Notes: generated by a model from the sequence alone, not told the origin. DNA of 64,000 bases from Chionoecetes opilio (GCA_016584305.1 JACEEZ010018239.1:2501-66500), one strand, 5' to 3'. Numbered from the stretch's first letter, positions 31,723-41,525 are shown. A program made the numbers and translations.

Positions 31723-32714
31723 GGGTGGTCCACCAAATATATTTTTCTACTTTTATTCCTCCACAAGGTTATTTTTTGTCCATTACCATAGGTTACAAGC
31801 CTATGAAATTTCATGGCGATAAAACTTAATTTAGAGGTCGACCCATCATCTCCCTTACTATCATAGGATTTAACCCGGAAAGTATCACATACCCGAATTG
31901 GAGCACTTCCCGACATCAAGACCCAAATGGTGTTGATTTCTGAATTCTCCGGGGTTGGTGACCCCATAGACATATTTTATCAACTAAAAACTGATGTACA
32001 GCTGTCTGAATGCTGATTTCATTATTTGGTTTTCATACCGTAAATTAGGGGGTAGGCCATACCTGGTTAGGGTACTTCTAATAGAGATCGAACAAAAGGT
32101 TTGCATTTTTGAACCAGAAGGGTCAATTTACACATAGAAATGCTTTCATATTTCTTTTATTTACTAAAACCCTGCAAAATATGACAGAAAATTTCAATTT
32201 TTCTTTTTTCCTATAGAAAAACTATTTTTTGGCAATATTTTGTGAATTGTCAATAAATCAGTGTCGATGAAACCACTTCTATGTGTAAATCGACCCTTCT
32301 GAGTTCAAAAATGCGAAACCATTTTGCTCTATAGTACTAGAAGTACCCTAACCGGGGTATGGCCTACCCCTAAAAATTTACTGTGAAAACCAAATAATGA
32401 AATTCAGCATTCAGACAGCTGTATATCAGTTTTTAGTTGATAAAATGTGGTCTATGGGGTTATCAACCCCGGTGAATTCAGAAATCAACACCATTTGGGT
32501 CTGTGATGTCGGGAAGTGCTCCAATTCGGGTATGTGATATTTTCCGGGTTAAATCCTATGATAGAAAGCGAGATGATGGGACGACCTCTAAATATCATTG
32601 TATCGCGATGAAATTTTGCACACAAGGAGAGGAATGCAACACAAAAAAAAAAGCAGGGGTGTGGAGAAAGGACCAGTGCACTTTGAAATTTTACCCCCTC
32701 TTCTTGGACCACCC
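31723..32714. mobile_element. Fold-back element with ~430-bp inverted arms
   Basis: Ends GGGTGGTCCACCAAATAT and TTCTTGGACCACCC are inverted and each is flanked by TA. The arms (31,723-32,150 and 32,280-32,714) match along GCTCCAATTCGGGTATGTGA, ATGGTGTTGATTTCTGAATT, CAGACAGCTGTA and AAATCGACCCTTCTG. The ~130-bp centre is A/T-rich. Matching open frames on opposite strands are simply the two arms. Non-autonomous; superfamily unknown, TA target. Confidence 0.85.
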
Positions 32715-32929
32715 TAGTGGAGTCTACCTTAAGGTGGACGAGACTAAGTGAGGGGTGGACGGCTGTCTTGGGGTGGACAGGTGGGTGGACGAGATCATGC
32801 CCACGTGTCAGTATAGATCAGTGTTTTTCTGATTTTGAAGTCTGTGATACCTATATGAAAGGATGTGGCTGAGAACATGATGATGGTAGTATGCAGACAG
32901 TAGAACAGACACTGGAGGTACCAATGTCC

Positions 32930-33195
32930 CACTTGATTACCAGAAACCTTTCTTTGATGCAGGAAAACTGGACTTATATTTCCAAGGGACCTGACCTCCA
33001 ACATGTGGATGCTTACTCCATTTTCAGATGATGGAACTGATCATTCTGATGCCCTATAGGAGCTTCGAGTGGATTATTATAAAAAACCAACTTTCAAAAC
33101 ATTTGGCCATCCCATGCATTTCTGGTTTGCCCTGCTTGATACTCAGAAACACAAGGAGTTAGCTGAGCAGGCAACAGCCGTGTTTGTCCAGATCA
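32930..33195 (+). pseudogene. Coding-like segment of unknown origin
   Basis: The plus-strand frame reads SDDGTDHSDAL, a stop, then ELRVDYYKKPTFKTFGHPM and HFWFALLDTQKHKELAEQA followed by TAVFVQ. It is abruptly cut by the tail of the RTE-like LINE copy B (ATCAATCAATCATTGGGG). An acceptor-like CTCCATTTTCAG lies just upstream at about 33,014-33,027. The amino-acid composition looks like real protein. I do not recognise the family; it may be an exon or part of another transposon. Confidence 0.35.
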
Positions 33196-33708
33196 ATCAA
33201 TCATTGGGGGCATACGCCGGGGGCGAGTCGCCTCGCCCACCTACGACGCCACTCCTGGGGGTCACCACGCGTGAGTCCCCATGCAGGCTCCTTTCCCATA
33301 CCAAGCAACTCTCGATAATAAACATCAACTTGCCCCAGCCACGAGCCTTGTGGGCGGGGCGCCCCCTTGGCCTCCTCCACACCGGATTGTCTCTTACAGA
33401 TACAACCTGATGGGAAGGATCGGTTTCAGGGTAGCGTGCCACATGCCCATATAGCCGAAGTTGGCGCTGACGGACTATGCAGGTAATAGGCCTCGATTCA
33501 GTCTCACGGTGCAATCGCTGATTTGACACGTAATCATTCCAGCGATACCCCATGATTCTGCGAAGACACTTATTACCAAAGGCATCGATTCGTCTCTTAA
33601 AGTTGTTATTTAGTGTCCATGTCTCACAACCATAAAGTCAGACAGGGATCACAAGCAACTTGAAGATCCGGATCTTTGTCCTCCTGCACAGGTACCGACA
33701 ACGCCAAA
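33196..33708 (-). pseudogene. RTE-like LINE, 3' part (copy B)
   Basis: Minus strand: NKCLRRIMGYRWN-like, RETESRPITCIVRQRQLRLY, GHVARYPETDP, then WRRPRG and the 3' end CCCCCAATGATTGATTGATC. It matches copy A 27,455-27,972. The 5' side is cut at 33,709 by TACCGTAAATGGTGGCGTAT, the end of another TIR element inserted at a TA. Confidence 0.8.
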
Positions 33709-34120
33709 TACCGTAAATGGTGGCGTATAAGTCGACCAGGTGCCAGATCCAGCAAAAAAGCGTAAGTCAAGCGGTGTAAGTATGGCGTAAATGCTACTCC
33801 GGCGCAACCCTCGCCCCCACCTGCGCTGAGGCTGTTTGAAGAATCCGCCGAAGATGGACTTACGCCGGGCGCAAGAAGGAGTATCTCGGAGTATCTCCAC
33901 AGAGACAGCTGATTGGCTGGCAAATACAATGACGTCATCCTTGCTAATAGCGAATCACAGCAGTGTTTATATTATCTATTCAGATCTATCAGCCAATCAC
34001 AAGGCTGCCACGAGATAAATAGTGTTTACAAACATTAATCAGCTGATTACTCAGCTGGCATCTGGCTTGACACAACAAATCGATGTATCCTGTTTAAAGC
34101 GATAAGGAAGGGTCCCTGAT
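33709..34120. mobile_element. TACCGTAAATGG-TIR element, left end (right end not resolved)
   Basis: It begins TACCGTAAATGGTGGCGTAT followed by AAGTCGACC, a variant of the TACCGTATATGGCTGCGTAT end at 52,400. It interrupts LINE copy B. The interior contains GTGTTTACAAACATTAATCAGCTGATTACTC; a matching right terminus was not seen before the SINE at 34,139. Confidence 0.45.
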
Positions 34121-34138
34121 TGATGTTTGATGATGATG

Positions 34139-34430
34139 TTTGAAGAATTTCATCAGTTATTGACGCAGCTGAGATGGATCTCTGCTGTAACCCGACAGCT
34201 CTCTCGCAGACTATCCCTAGAGAGCTGTCTGCTAGTGCTTATAGTGTTGGCCGAAGCCAGCACCCGGGAGGCGGGTTACAAACCCCTGGCTAACACCCGG
34301 TACCCATTCACTGCTGGGTGGACAGGTGCTCGGGTTTTAAGGAAACAGCTCAACTGTTTCGCTCCACCCGGGGATCGAACCGGGACTTCTCGGTTGTGAA
34401 CCGAGCGTGCTTCCCCTACACTAAGGAGTA
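34139..34430 (-). mobile_element. SINE-B, tRNA-Val(CAC)-headed, second copy
   Basis: It is the same family as 21,787-22,104: the anticodon arm CTCGG-TTCACAA-CCGAG is intact, the B box is GGTTCGATCC, and the body has CTGTCCACCCAGCAGTGAAT and GGCTTCGGCCAACAC. It lacks the long poly(A) of the other copy. Confidence 0.85.
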
Positions 34431-34454
34431 CCATTGACAGTACAGATTGACCAG

Positions 34455-34596
34455 AAATAAATAATTTGGAGGCAATGATTTAAGGCGCAGACATCCTGAT
34501 TGACTTTTAATAAATATTTGAGGGCAATAATGGGCCAGCCATCCTGATTAACCTAATAATTCAGGGACAAAAAGGGGCAGACATCATGGTTTACCA
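34455..34596 (+). repeat. ~56-bp tandem repeat (left of Helitron)
   Basis: Units carry GGCAGACATCCTGATTGAC, then TAATAA and TTCAGGGACAA. They continue on the other side of the Helitron at 35,278-35,358 and recur at 44,105-44,195. Confidence 0.6.
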
Positions 34597-35277
34597 TCTA
34601 TATTAATAAAAGCGAAAGTGTGTGTGTCTGTGTGTGTGTGTGTGTGTGTGTATGGTATAGGTTCCGCCCCCCGTGGCGGAATCCCATCATATACCACATT
34701 TTTGGAACCAGGTTGACCAGGGGAAGGTTTTAAGCCCACTTATGAGATTATCCGATAACTTTTTTTATTTTATTTTTTAGCAGCCTATTAGCGATAATTG
34801 TGAAAAAAGTGGGTTGCGAGAATTGAGGAAGCCTTGATGTAGGGTGATGGGTAATGGGTGAGTGAATGGGTGGGGTGATGGGTAATGGGTGTGGGGTGAT
34901 GGGTGAGTGAATGGGTGGGGGGTGATGGGTGATGGGTGAGGGAATAGATGGGGGGTGATGGGTAATGGGTGAGTGAATGGGTGTGTGGTGATGGGTAATG
35001 AGTGAGTGAATGGGTGGGGGGTGATGGATAATGGGTGAGTGAATGGGTGGGGGGTGATGGGTAATGGGTGAGTGAATGGGTTGGGGGTGATGTGAATGGG
35101 TTGGCGTTAATACATGCATTTCTACATTCATGATTTCAGGAAAGTTAGAAGGGGCTATCTGGAGAGTCTGTGTTGGTGGGCCAGGCCACCAAACACAGGT
35201 GGTGGGCCAAAGGCCCACCAATAGCCCTCCGCAGGAGCTAGCCAAAAAGTCCGCCCGGAGGGCGGCTTTGCGGCTAG
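34597..35277 (+). mobile_element. Non-autonomous Helitron
   Basis: It starts TCTATATTAATAAAAGCGAA, a typical Helitron 5' end, directly after A. It ends with the hairpin CCGCCC-gga-GGGCGG (35,251-35,265), eight bases, then CTAG at 35,274-35,277, directly before T. Insertion between A and T without target duplication, the 5' TC, the 3' CTAG and the hairpin are the full Helitron signature. It is 681 bp, with no Rep/helicase coding. It contains a (TG)n tract at 34,618-34,650 and a minisatellite (34,845-35,105). Confidence 0.9.
34845..35105 (+). repeat. GGGTGATGGGTAATGGGTGA minisatellite within Helitron
   Basis: About eight variant units of GGGTGATGGGTAATGGGTGA plus GTGAATGGGTGG. They give a His/Pro/Ile-rich open frame on the minus strand by repetition only. 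Confidence 0.85.
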
Positions 35278-35366
35278 TATAATATCATATAATTCAATGG
35301 TGTTAAGAGGCAGACATTCTGAGTGACCTAATCGTATCATTCAGGGATAATGAGAACAGTACCTGG
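35278..35366 (+). repeat. ~56-bp tandem repeat (right of Helitron)
   Basis: It continues the unit broken by the Helitron: AGGCAGACATTCTGAGTGAC, CTAATCGTATCATTCAGGGA. Confidence 0.55.
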
Positions 35367-35744
35367 TAGGGTGGGGTGGGGTCACACCGAACGGGGGGGA
35401 TCACCGTACGAAGGCTACAACGCGAAAATTAATTCAAATTTCGCGCCACCATGCCACCACGGATGCAGCGCCACCCTCAGTGAACTACATGCGAGCAACA
35501 GGGTAGCGTCAGCGTCACCTCCGTGTTTACCAGGTAAGAAATTTTATTTTTCGTATGTTCCTTGTTACTTTTCGCCGTTCTTATATAGTGTCTCATGTCG
35601 GCTGTGATGGCGTGATTTTTTTGAGGTAAGTTGCAATACGAGGTATAACCGTATTGACATGTTATTGAGTGAAAAAGTAGTGCATGCTTTCGAACAGGCC
35701 GCGGTGGCATTATTTACAAAAAAATTGGTGGCGCGGGGGATCAA

Positions 35745-36430
35745 CGTATGGTGAAGTGCGGGGGATCAACGTACAGTGAAATTTTGAAAAAGCTATATCT
35801 TTTGAAATACCTACACAAACATAACAAACAGTGATTGACTATGTATATTCGCATGATATTAAATGGTGGTGGTGAACTAGTGCATTTAAATTAAATGGAA
35901 GTGTTTTTTTGTGGCATAAAGTTGAAGGTGATTGGTATTAAATTATGATGCTATATCAGTGTTATTATGCTATAAGCACATGAACTAACTATTATATAAG
36001 TGATTTATGTTATTAGAATGATTCTAGAAATGAATTTTTTATGGTTAAAAAAAACCATTTAACACTGCATATTTTCGGGCATGACGTTCGGTGATCCCCC
36101 GCATCACTACGATTTTGGAAAATCTATATATTTTTAAATACTTAGAAAAAACATAAGAAAAAGTGACTGACTATGCATATTAGCATGATATTAAATGGTG
36201 GTGGTGAACTAGTGCATTAAATTAAATGGAACAGTGTTTTTTTGTTGGTGTAAAGTTGAAGGTGATTGGTATTAAATTATGATGCTATATCAGTGTTATT
36301 ATGCTATAAGCACATGAACTAACTATTATATAAGTGATTTATGTTATTAGAATGATTCTAGAATTAATTTTTATGGTTAAAAAAACATTAACATTGCATA
36401 TTTTGGGGCATGACGTTCGGTGATCCCCCA
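35745..36430 (+). repeat. ~330-bp subterminal direct repeat of the pogo element
   Basis: Two units end in CATGACGTTCGGTGATCCCC (about 36,100 and 36,425). They share TTAAATGGTGGTGGTGAACT, GTTGAAGGTGATTGGTATTA and TTATATAAGTGATTTATG. They could hold transposase-binding sites, but that is inference. Confidence 0.8.
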
Positions 36431-36744
36431 CATATATTGCCAGACTCATAGTCCCAAAATAATATGGTGGCCATGCAAGAATCGCCTCTACACTGTAAAA
36501 AAATACTAAGCTAAGCTAACCTAAACTAACCTAACCTAACTATGCATGATGTCTAATGTCATTAACTCTTTTCAGATCTAACCTAACCTACCGCCATCAC
36601 CGTCATCATGCCTCGCAAATATGTCAGGAAGAGCGACAAGCAGATGGACCGCACTGACCTGGAGGCTGCCTTTAAGCACCGCGTGGCCACTAGCTGCAGC
36701 CTGAAAGAAGCCGCTGACAGATTCAACATCAAGAAAACAACTCT

Positions 36745-36862
36745 TGCTGAAGTTGCTCTATTTAGTTCCAATCTCCCAAGGTCTTTTTGTATGACCTCAT
36801 CCCACGTCTTCTTTGGTCTCCCTGGGATGAGGTCATGCAAAAAGACCTCAGGGATAGCTTAA
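36745..36862. mobile_element. Palindromic LINE C-terminal scrap inside the transposase
   Basis: 36,745-36,822 on the minus strand encodes GRPKKTWDEVIQKDLGRLEL, a motif of LINE RT C-termini. 36,823-36,862 on the plus strand repeats WDEVMQKDLRD. The two copies are head to head and form a hairpin (arms of about 26 bp around 36,779-36,845). The insert breaks the transposase after KKTTL. Confidence 0.6.
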
Positions 36863-36879
36863 GGGTCTCTAGATTTATA

Positions 36880-37053
36880 GATTTAAAATTTATTCATTTT
36901 TTTGTTAGCTTTTATTGCCAGCAAGGGGCCTTCTAAGTCCTAATTAATTTCTTTTGTTAAAGGATGCCTTCAAGCGCTCTATTTATAATTTTTTGTCAAC
37001 TTTTGTTGCCAGCAAGGGCCTTTTAAGTCCTAATTCATTTCTTTGTTACAGGA
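36880..37053 (+). repeat. Tandem ~90-bp repeat with acceptor-like ends
   Basis: Two units share GCCAGCAAGG, CTAAGTCCTAATT or TTAAGTCCTAATT, TTTCTTTTGTTAAAG/TTTCTTTGTTACAG and GATGCCTTC/GACGCCTTC. The second unit's TTTCTTTGTTACAG precedes resumed transposase-like coding, so it resembles a duplicated intron 3' end. Confidence 0.5.
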
Positions 37054-38261
37054 CGCCTTCTATCTATCGAAGAAGCTGTCGGATGGAGTTACCTATAGGC
37101 TGTTGCTTCCCGTAGCAATAGGGTTTTCAGCCCTCAACAAGAAATATACATTGCGATTATACCATCCACGCAGCCAAGATGTTCTACGGCCTGCCCATGA
37201 ACGATGTGCGTAGGATGGTGTACCAGTATGCCATAGCTTGTGGGAGCAAGAGCATCCCTGCTGCCTGGTAGAAAGAGAAAATGGCGACACGGGACTGGTA
37301 CTATGCCTTCATGAACCGTATCCAAACCTTGTATTGAAGGCTCCGGAAGGCATGTCCATTGCCAGGATTGTTGCCTTCAACAAAGTCAATGTGGAAACCT
37401 CTTAAGGCTTACACATTAGCTTTGGAGAAGTACACATTCACGCCGGACGGATATACAATTTGGATGAGAGTTCATTGTCGATGTTATGAAGCCAGTCAAG
37501 GTTGTGTGTGCGAGAGGCCAGCCAGTAGCCACGCAGGTAACTCGTGAACGCGGTGACAGCATGACGTTTGTGGGCATTATAAATGCTGTGGGGCAGTCCA
37601 TCCCTCCAGTGTTTATAATTCCCAGATGCCGATGGAATCCCGCTTTCATGAGGAACACGATCTTTGGTTCCAAAGGGATATTGCATCCTAGTGGCTGGAT
37701 GAATGGTGAATGCTTCGTGCAGACACTTCAGCATCTCCATGAGAAGTCTTGTTCTTCTGTAGAGAACAAGATTCTTCTGATCATGGACAATGCTGAATGT
37801 CACATGAACATTCAGCCTGTTGAGTTTGCGATAATGCATGGTATCGTGATTGTTACCTTGCCTCCGCATACAACATACAAACTCCAGCCATTGGATGTGA
37901 GTGTCTTTGGTCCCTTTAAGACATTCCTGCGTGCCCTACTGAACGACCACGCGCTCATGCACCCTAACGAGCACATAACAGTCCACAAGTTGCCAGAGTT
38001 TGCTTCTGAGGCATGGACCAAAGCCACTACCCCCTCCAACATTCTCAGTGGTTTCCGGGCGACTGGTATATGGCCACTCAATCGCAACATCTTCCCAGAT
38101 GATGTGTTTGTAGGAGCGCATGTAACCGAGTGACCGGCACCACCAGAATTTGTAGTGGAAGTTACTCCAACTTCTTCTGATGGAGGAAGTTCAGATGGAG
38201 AGGAGCGACTGGCTGAAGGCCATACCTCAGAAGCTATACCCCTTCCCGCTGTGTCTCCCAG

Positions 38262-38530
38262 GCTAGATGATGTGCCTGCCACCCCGGGCCCCAGCACGAC
38301 AGAGCCTGCCACCCCGAGCACCAGCACGACAGAGCCTGCCACCCGGGCCCCAGCACGACAGAGCTGCCACCCGGGCCCCAGCACGACGCCCCCCCTGCCA
38401 CCCCGGGCCCCAGCACGACAAAGCCTGCCACCCCGAGCCCCAGCACGACAGAGCCTGCCACCCCGGGCCCCAGCACGATGCACCCTGCCACCCCGGGCCC
38501 GAGCACGGCGCACCCTGCCACCCCAGGACA
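38262..38530 (+). repeat. 30-bp coding minisatellite in transposase C-terminal region
   Basis: About nine units of CCACCCCGGGCCCCAGCACG plus ACAGAGCCTG. The unit is a multiple of three and stop-free in several frames on both strands, so it yields CHPGPQHDRA, ATPGPSTTEP or PPRAPARQSL repeats depending on frame. Units vary in the last 10 bp. Confidence 0.9.
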
Positions 38531-39632
38531 CCCTTCTCAACAGACAGACTTAACCCCAGTGTGTCAGGCCGTTCCCTAAGGCTAATCCTCGTCCTTATGG
38601 AAAGGGACGGAAGAGGGTGTGGGCCTGCATTTTAACCGAGAATGAGGAGGCAATATCTGACCTGAGGTTGAAGGCAGAGAAGAGGCAGAAGCTGGAAGAC
38701 AAAAAGAAGGCAGCGGCTGAAAAGAAAACATTGGGAAAGAAGAAGGGTCCACAGCGGAAGAAGTCTGTGCCTGTCCCGGAGGAAGACACCACTGACGAGG
38801 AGGAGGTTGATGATGTCCGACTTCAGCTGGACGACTCCTCCGAGTACTCGGATGAGGTGGACGATGAGGGCACCTGGACTGCAGCATCATACCCTTTTGC
38901 TGCGAAAACATCACAGGTGGGGGACTTTGTTCTGGTTCAGCTGAAGCTGGAGGAGGGAAGGGGTGTGGGCACATTAGTGTGCTATGTTGCTCAGGTGTTG
39001 GCCATCATGGAGGATGGAAAAATTAAACCTTTCTTTCCTCCGGATGAAGTCCGCTAACACCCGAGACACGTTCACCTCCCTACCATCCTAGATGAAGCTT
39101 CTGTTGATCCAGAACAGTGCAAGGGTGTCCCTGGTGACCTCCAAGGGCATCACCAAGAGGCAGGTTGACCTGGTGAAGGTGTTTCCCCCGCTGCATGCCT
39201 TCATGATGCACTTCTGAATAGTGAGCATAAAAATACCTAGACCTATCTTTTAATAAATGCTATTTTATATGAGCTTATCTTTCATTTCATCACCTAATAA
39301 TAATGGTGGGTGTCTAGGCTTAGCATATATGTTGATTTCAGGCAAAAAAAACACAATAATGTTTGATGTAATATGAGTTTTAAAATATCATACGGTGCCC
39401 CCCCATACCTGATCGGGTCCCCCCTCGTGGGGGGGGACACCGGACGAGTGCCAAAAATTTATAAAAAACCTTAAATGACCCTTATTATCTGAGTTAAGTA
39501 TTCATGAGGGTACCATAGGTGGGCCATATTGTGAAGTTTGTTTTGGGCACAGTGTGCACTCTCTCAGGTAAAAAATGGATTTTTTATGAATATTTTTCCA
39601 CTAATAGTACGGTGTCCCCCCACACCACCCTA

Positions 39633-39724
39633 CTCTCTCGTCTACCGAAATTCTCGTCCTGACACAATCCGGGAACTCTCGCCGAAGGTAATGGTTAGGT
39701 TAGTAGGATAGTAAGGGAAAGATA
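39633..39724. other. Short spacer
   Basis: No feature seen; one GGTTAGGTTAG-type motif near 39,692. Confidence 0.4.
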
Positions 39725-40070
39725 CCGGTAAAAATGAACGAGGACTGCGTGGTCATTTTCTGCGACACTGACAAATTTTTCCTTGGGTAAAAATTAGTGC
39801 TTTTGATACAAATGGACGAAGACTGCGCAGTCATTTTCTGAAAACACTGACTAGATTTTCCTTGCCTAAAATTAGTGCTTTTGGTAAAAATGGACGAGGA
39901 CTGCGCGGTCATTTTCTGACACTGGACTAATTTTTCCTTGGGTAAAATTAGTGCTTTTGATAAAAAGGACGGGGCTGCCATTTTTTCGAAACACTGACTA
40001 GTTTTTCCTGCCTAAAATTAGGCTTTTGGAAAAAATGGACGAAAACCCCTGCGCGGTCTTTTTCGAGATG
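39725..40070 (+). repeat. ~78-bp tandem repeat, about 4.5 units
   Basis: TGGACGAGGACTGCGCGGTC-type cores at about 39,735, 39,814, 39,892 and 39,967, each followed by TTTTCCTTGCCTAAAATTAG and GTGCTTTTG. Two more units lie at 40,655-40,810. Confidence 0.75.
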
Positions 40071-40074
40071 ACTA

Positions 40075-40655
40075 TTTTTTTCCAGAAAATTTTCTATTTT
40101 TGCCCATACTCTCCCACTAACCCCCAAGAAGGTTGGCACCAGGGGGAATGGGGGGTTTTTCGGGGGGGGAGCAAATAATGCGCGGACAGTAATTTTAAAT
40201 TTGTGAGGAGACAAACTCCCTAGATCTAAAGTAATTTCCTTATTTAGAAAATTTCCCTAACAAAATTAAACCCCAAAACCTAGCGGGGGTCTTCCCCACC
40301 GATAAACTAACCAAACCTAACCTAAATCTAACCAAAAAACCTAACCTAAAAGATCTCCCCAACCAAACCCCAAATATAACCTACCCCCCAAAACCCAAAC
40401 CTCCTAGCGGGGGGTTGGGGGGGTTTCTCGCACTTCGGGCATCATTTGTGAGGATCGTAAAATTTTACACGTCTTGGATCAGAAGAAATTCAATAAATTT
40501 TCCCTAAAATCTGGGTTTTTTTTTTTAAACACCCCTACTAAAAAAACTTGTGGTTGCAGCATATTTTGTCCCCCAGCCAAATACCCCGCTTTTCCCCCAG
40601 GTCCCAAGCTTTTTTTGTGGGAGGGGGGATATGGGCAAACACAAAATAATACCGT
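40075..40655. repeat. Fold-back-like unit, first copy
   Basis: The left arm (CCCATACTCTCCCACTAACC, GGCACCAGGGGGAATGGGGG) and right arm (ATACCCCGCTTTTCCCCCAG, GTGGGAGGGGGGATATGGG) are inverted relatives. The centre carries CCTAACC tracts and GCGGGGGTT. The whole unit recurs at 41,015-41,525 in the same orientation, about 940 bp on. Confidence 0.55.
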
Positions 40656-41014
40656 TTTTCCTTGCCTAAAATTAGGCTTTTGGAAAAAGGACAGGCCCCT
40701 CGGGGGTCATTTTCCTTGACAAATTTTTTTTTTTGCCTTGCCTAAAATTTGGCTTTTGGAAAAAATGGACGAAAAATGCCGGTCAATTTCTGAGACACTG
40801 ACTTTTTTTGCCTAAAATTTTTTTTTTTCAGAGGAAAAAACCAAACTAACCTCCTGCGTGAGGGCTCCGCCCCCCTCGCCCCCCCGGCGAGAATAACCTA
40901 ACCAAACCTCCTATATGGTTGGGGGGCCTTGGAAAGGGGGAGGTTGGTCTGTATGAGTATTATCTAAGAAAAACTTATAATTTTAAAATTATATAATTTT
41001 GGTAAAATTCTAGT
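40655..41014 (+). repeat. Two 78-bp units and linking sequence
   Basis: CCTTGCCTAAAATTAGGCTT and TTGGCTTTTGG units continue the 39,725 array; the rest (40,830-41,014) has CCTAACC motifs and A/T-rich filler. Confidence 0.5.
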
Positions 41015-41525
41015 GTTTGCCCCTACTCTCCCACTTCCCCAAAAAATTTAGGCCCGTGGGGAGCGGGGGTTTTTTTGGGGGGGGAACAAATTTTGCGTCG
41101 GAAACCGTAATTTAAAAGTTGTTTTTGGGGGTTAAATTCCCAGACTAGGTAATTTCCTTATACTAGAGAAATTTTCCCCACCAAAAATTTAAACCCAACC
41201 TAGCGGGGGGGTTTACCCACCGTAACCAAAACCAACCTAACCAAATCTAACCAAAATCTAAACCCAACCTAACCTCCTAGCGGGGGGTTGGGGGGTTTTC
41301 AACATTCATCATCATTCTGTAAGGGTTGTAGGTTCAACGTCCGACTCAGAAGAAAACCAAAGAATTTTCCCAAATCTAGAGAATTTTTTTAACTTCCATA
41401 ACCAAAAAGTATTGGTGCGAGCATATTTTGTTTCCCCCGCCATATATCCTGCATTCCTCCCGGCCCCCAAACTTGTTTTGGGGGAGAGGGGGGAGTTGGG
41501 CAAACCTAGAATAATACCAAAGTTT
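41015..41525. repeat. Fold-back-like unit, second copy
   Basis: It is collinear with 40,075-40,655: GTAATTTCCTTATACTAGAG, CCAACCTAGCGGGGGGG, GCATATTTTGTTTCCCCCGC, GGGGGAGTTGGGCAAAC. Many neighbouring-base substitutions. Confidence 0.55.

Larger units (their letters stand above)
36608..39222 (+). pseudogene. pogo-like (Tigger/jerky-type) transposase, multiply frameshifted
   Basis: Order: an N-terminal helix-turn-helix (MPRKYVRKSDKQ ... ALK/CSLKEAADRFNIKKTTL, 36,608-36,750); a disrupted stretch; a CENP-B-type DNA-binding region (HAAKMFYGLPMNDVRRMVYQ, 37,170 on, ending in a stop where PAAW is followed by TAG); then the DDE core. The first Asp is in YNLDESS (37,463-37,465), the second in LLIMDNAECH (37,786-37,788) and the third in KLQPLDVSVFGPFK, 35 residues later (DD35D). 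A frameshift separates the first Asp from the rest. A Pro-rich repeat, a K/E-rich and acidic segment (to 39,057), and a tail GDFVLVQLKLEEGRG follow. After a last frameshift it ends KRQVDLVKVFPPLHAFMMHF. It would cut and paste the element at TA sites if intact; it is not. Confidence 0.85.
35369..39630 (+). mobile_element. pogo-type DNA transposon, full length but inactive
   Basis: Inverted ends GGGTGGGGTGGGGTCACACC (35,369 on) and, complemented, GGGTGGTGTGGGGGGACACC (ending 39,630), both bordered by TA (35,367-35,368 and 39,631-39,632). The 4.26-kb body holds one transposase gene on the plus strand with several frame breaks, preceded by a ~330-bp direct repeat and containing a 30-bp minisatellite. 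It is the only element in the window with both ends and most of a transposase. Confidence 0.85.

Noticed and set aside
31704..31973. Two similar small proteins in inverted orientation at 31.7 and 32.5 kb
   Set aside because: They are the two arms of a fold-back element; the similarity comes from the inverted repeat, not from gene duplication.
34748..35245. 165-aa His/Pro/Ile-rich minus-strand frame
   Set aside because: It is the Helitron minisatellite read in reverse.
37812..38635. Long overlapping frames on both strands over the 30-bp minisatellite, including a 242-aa minus-strand frame
   Set aside because: Open only because the repeat unit has no stops in several frames. The plus-strand transposase is the real origin.
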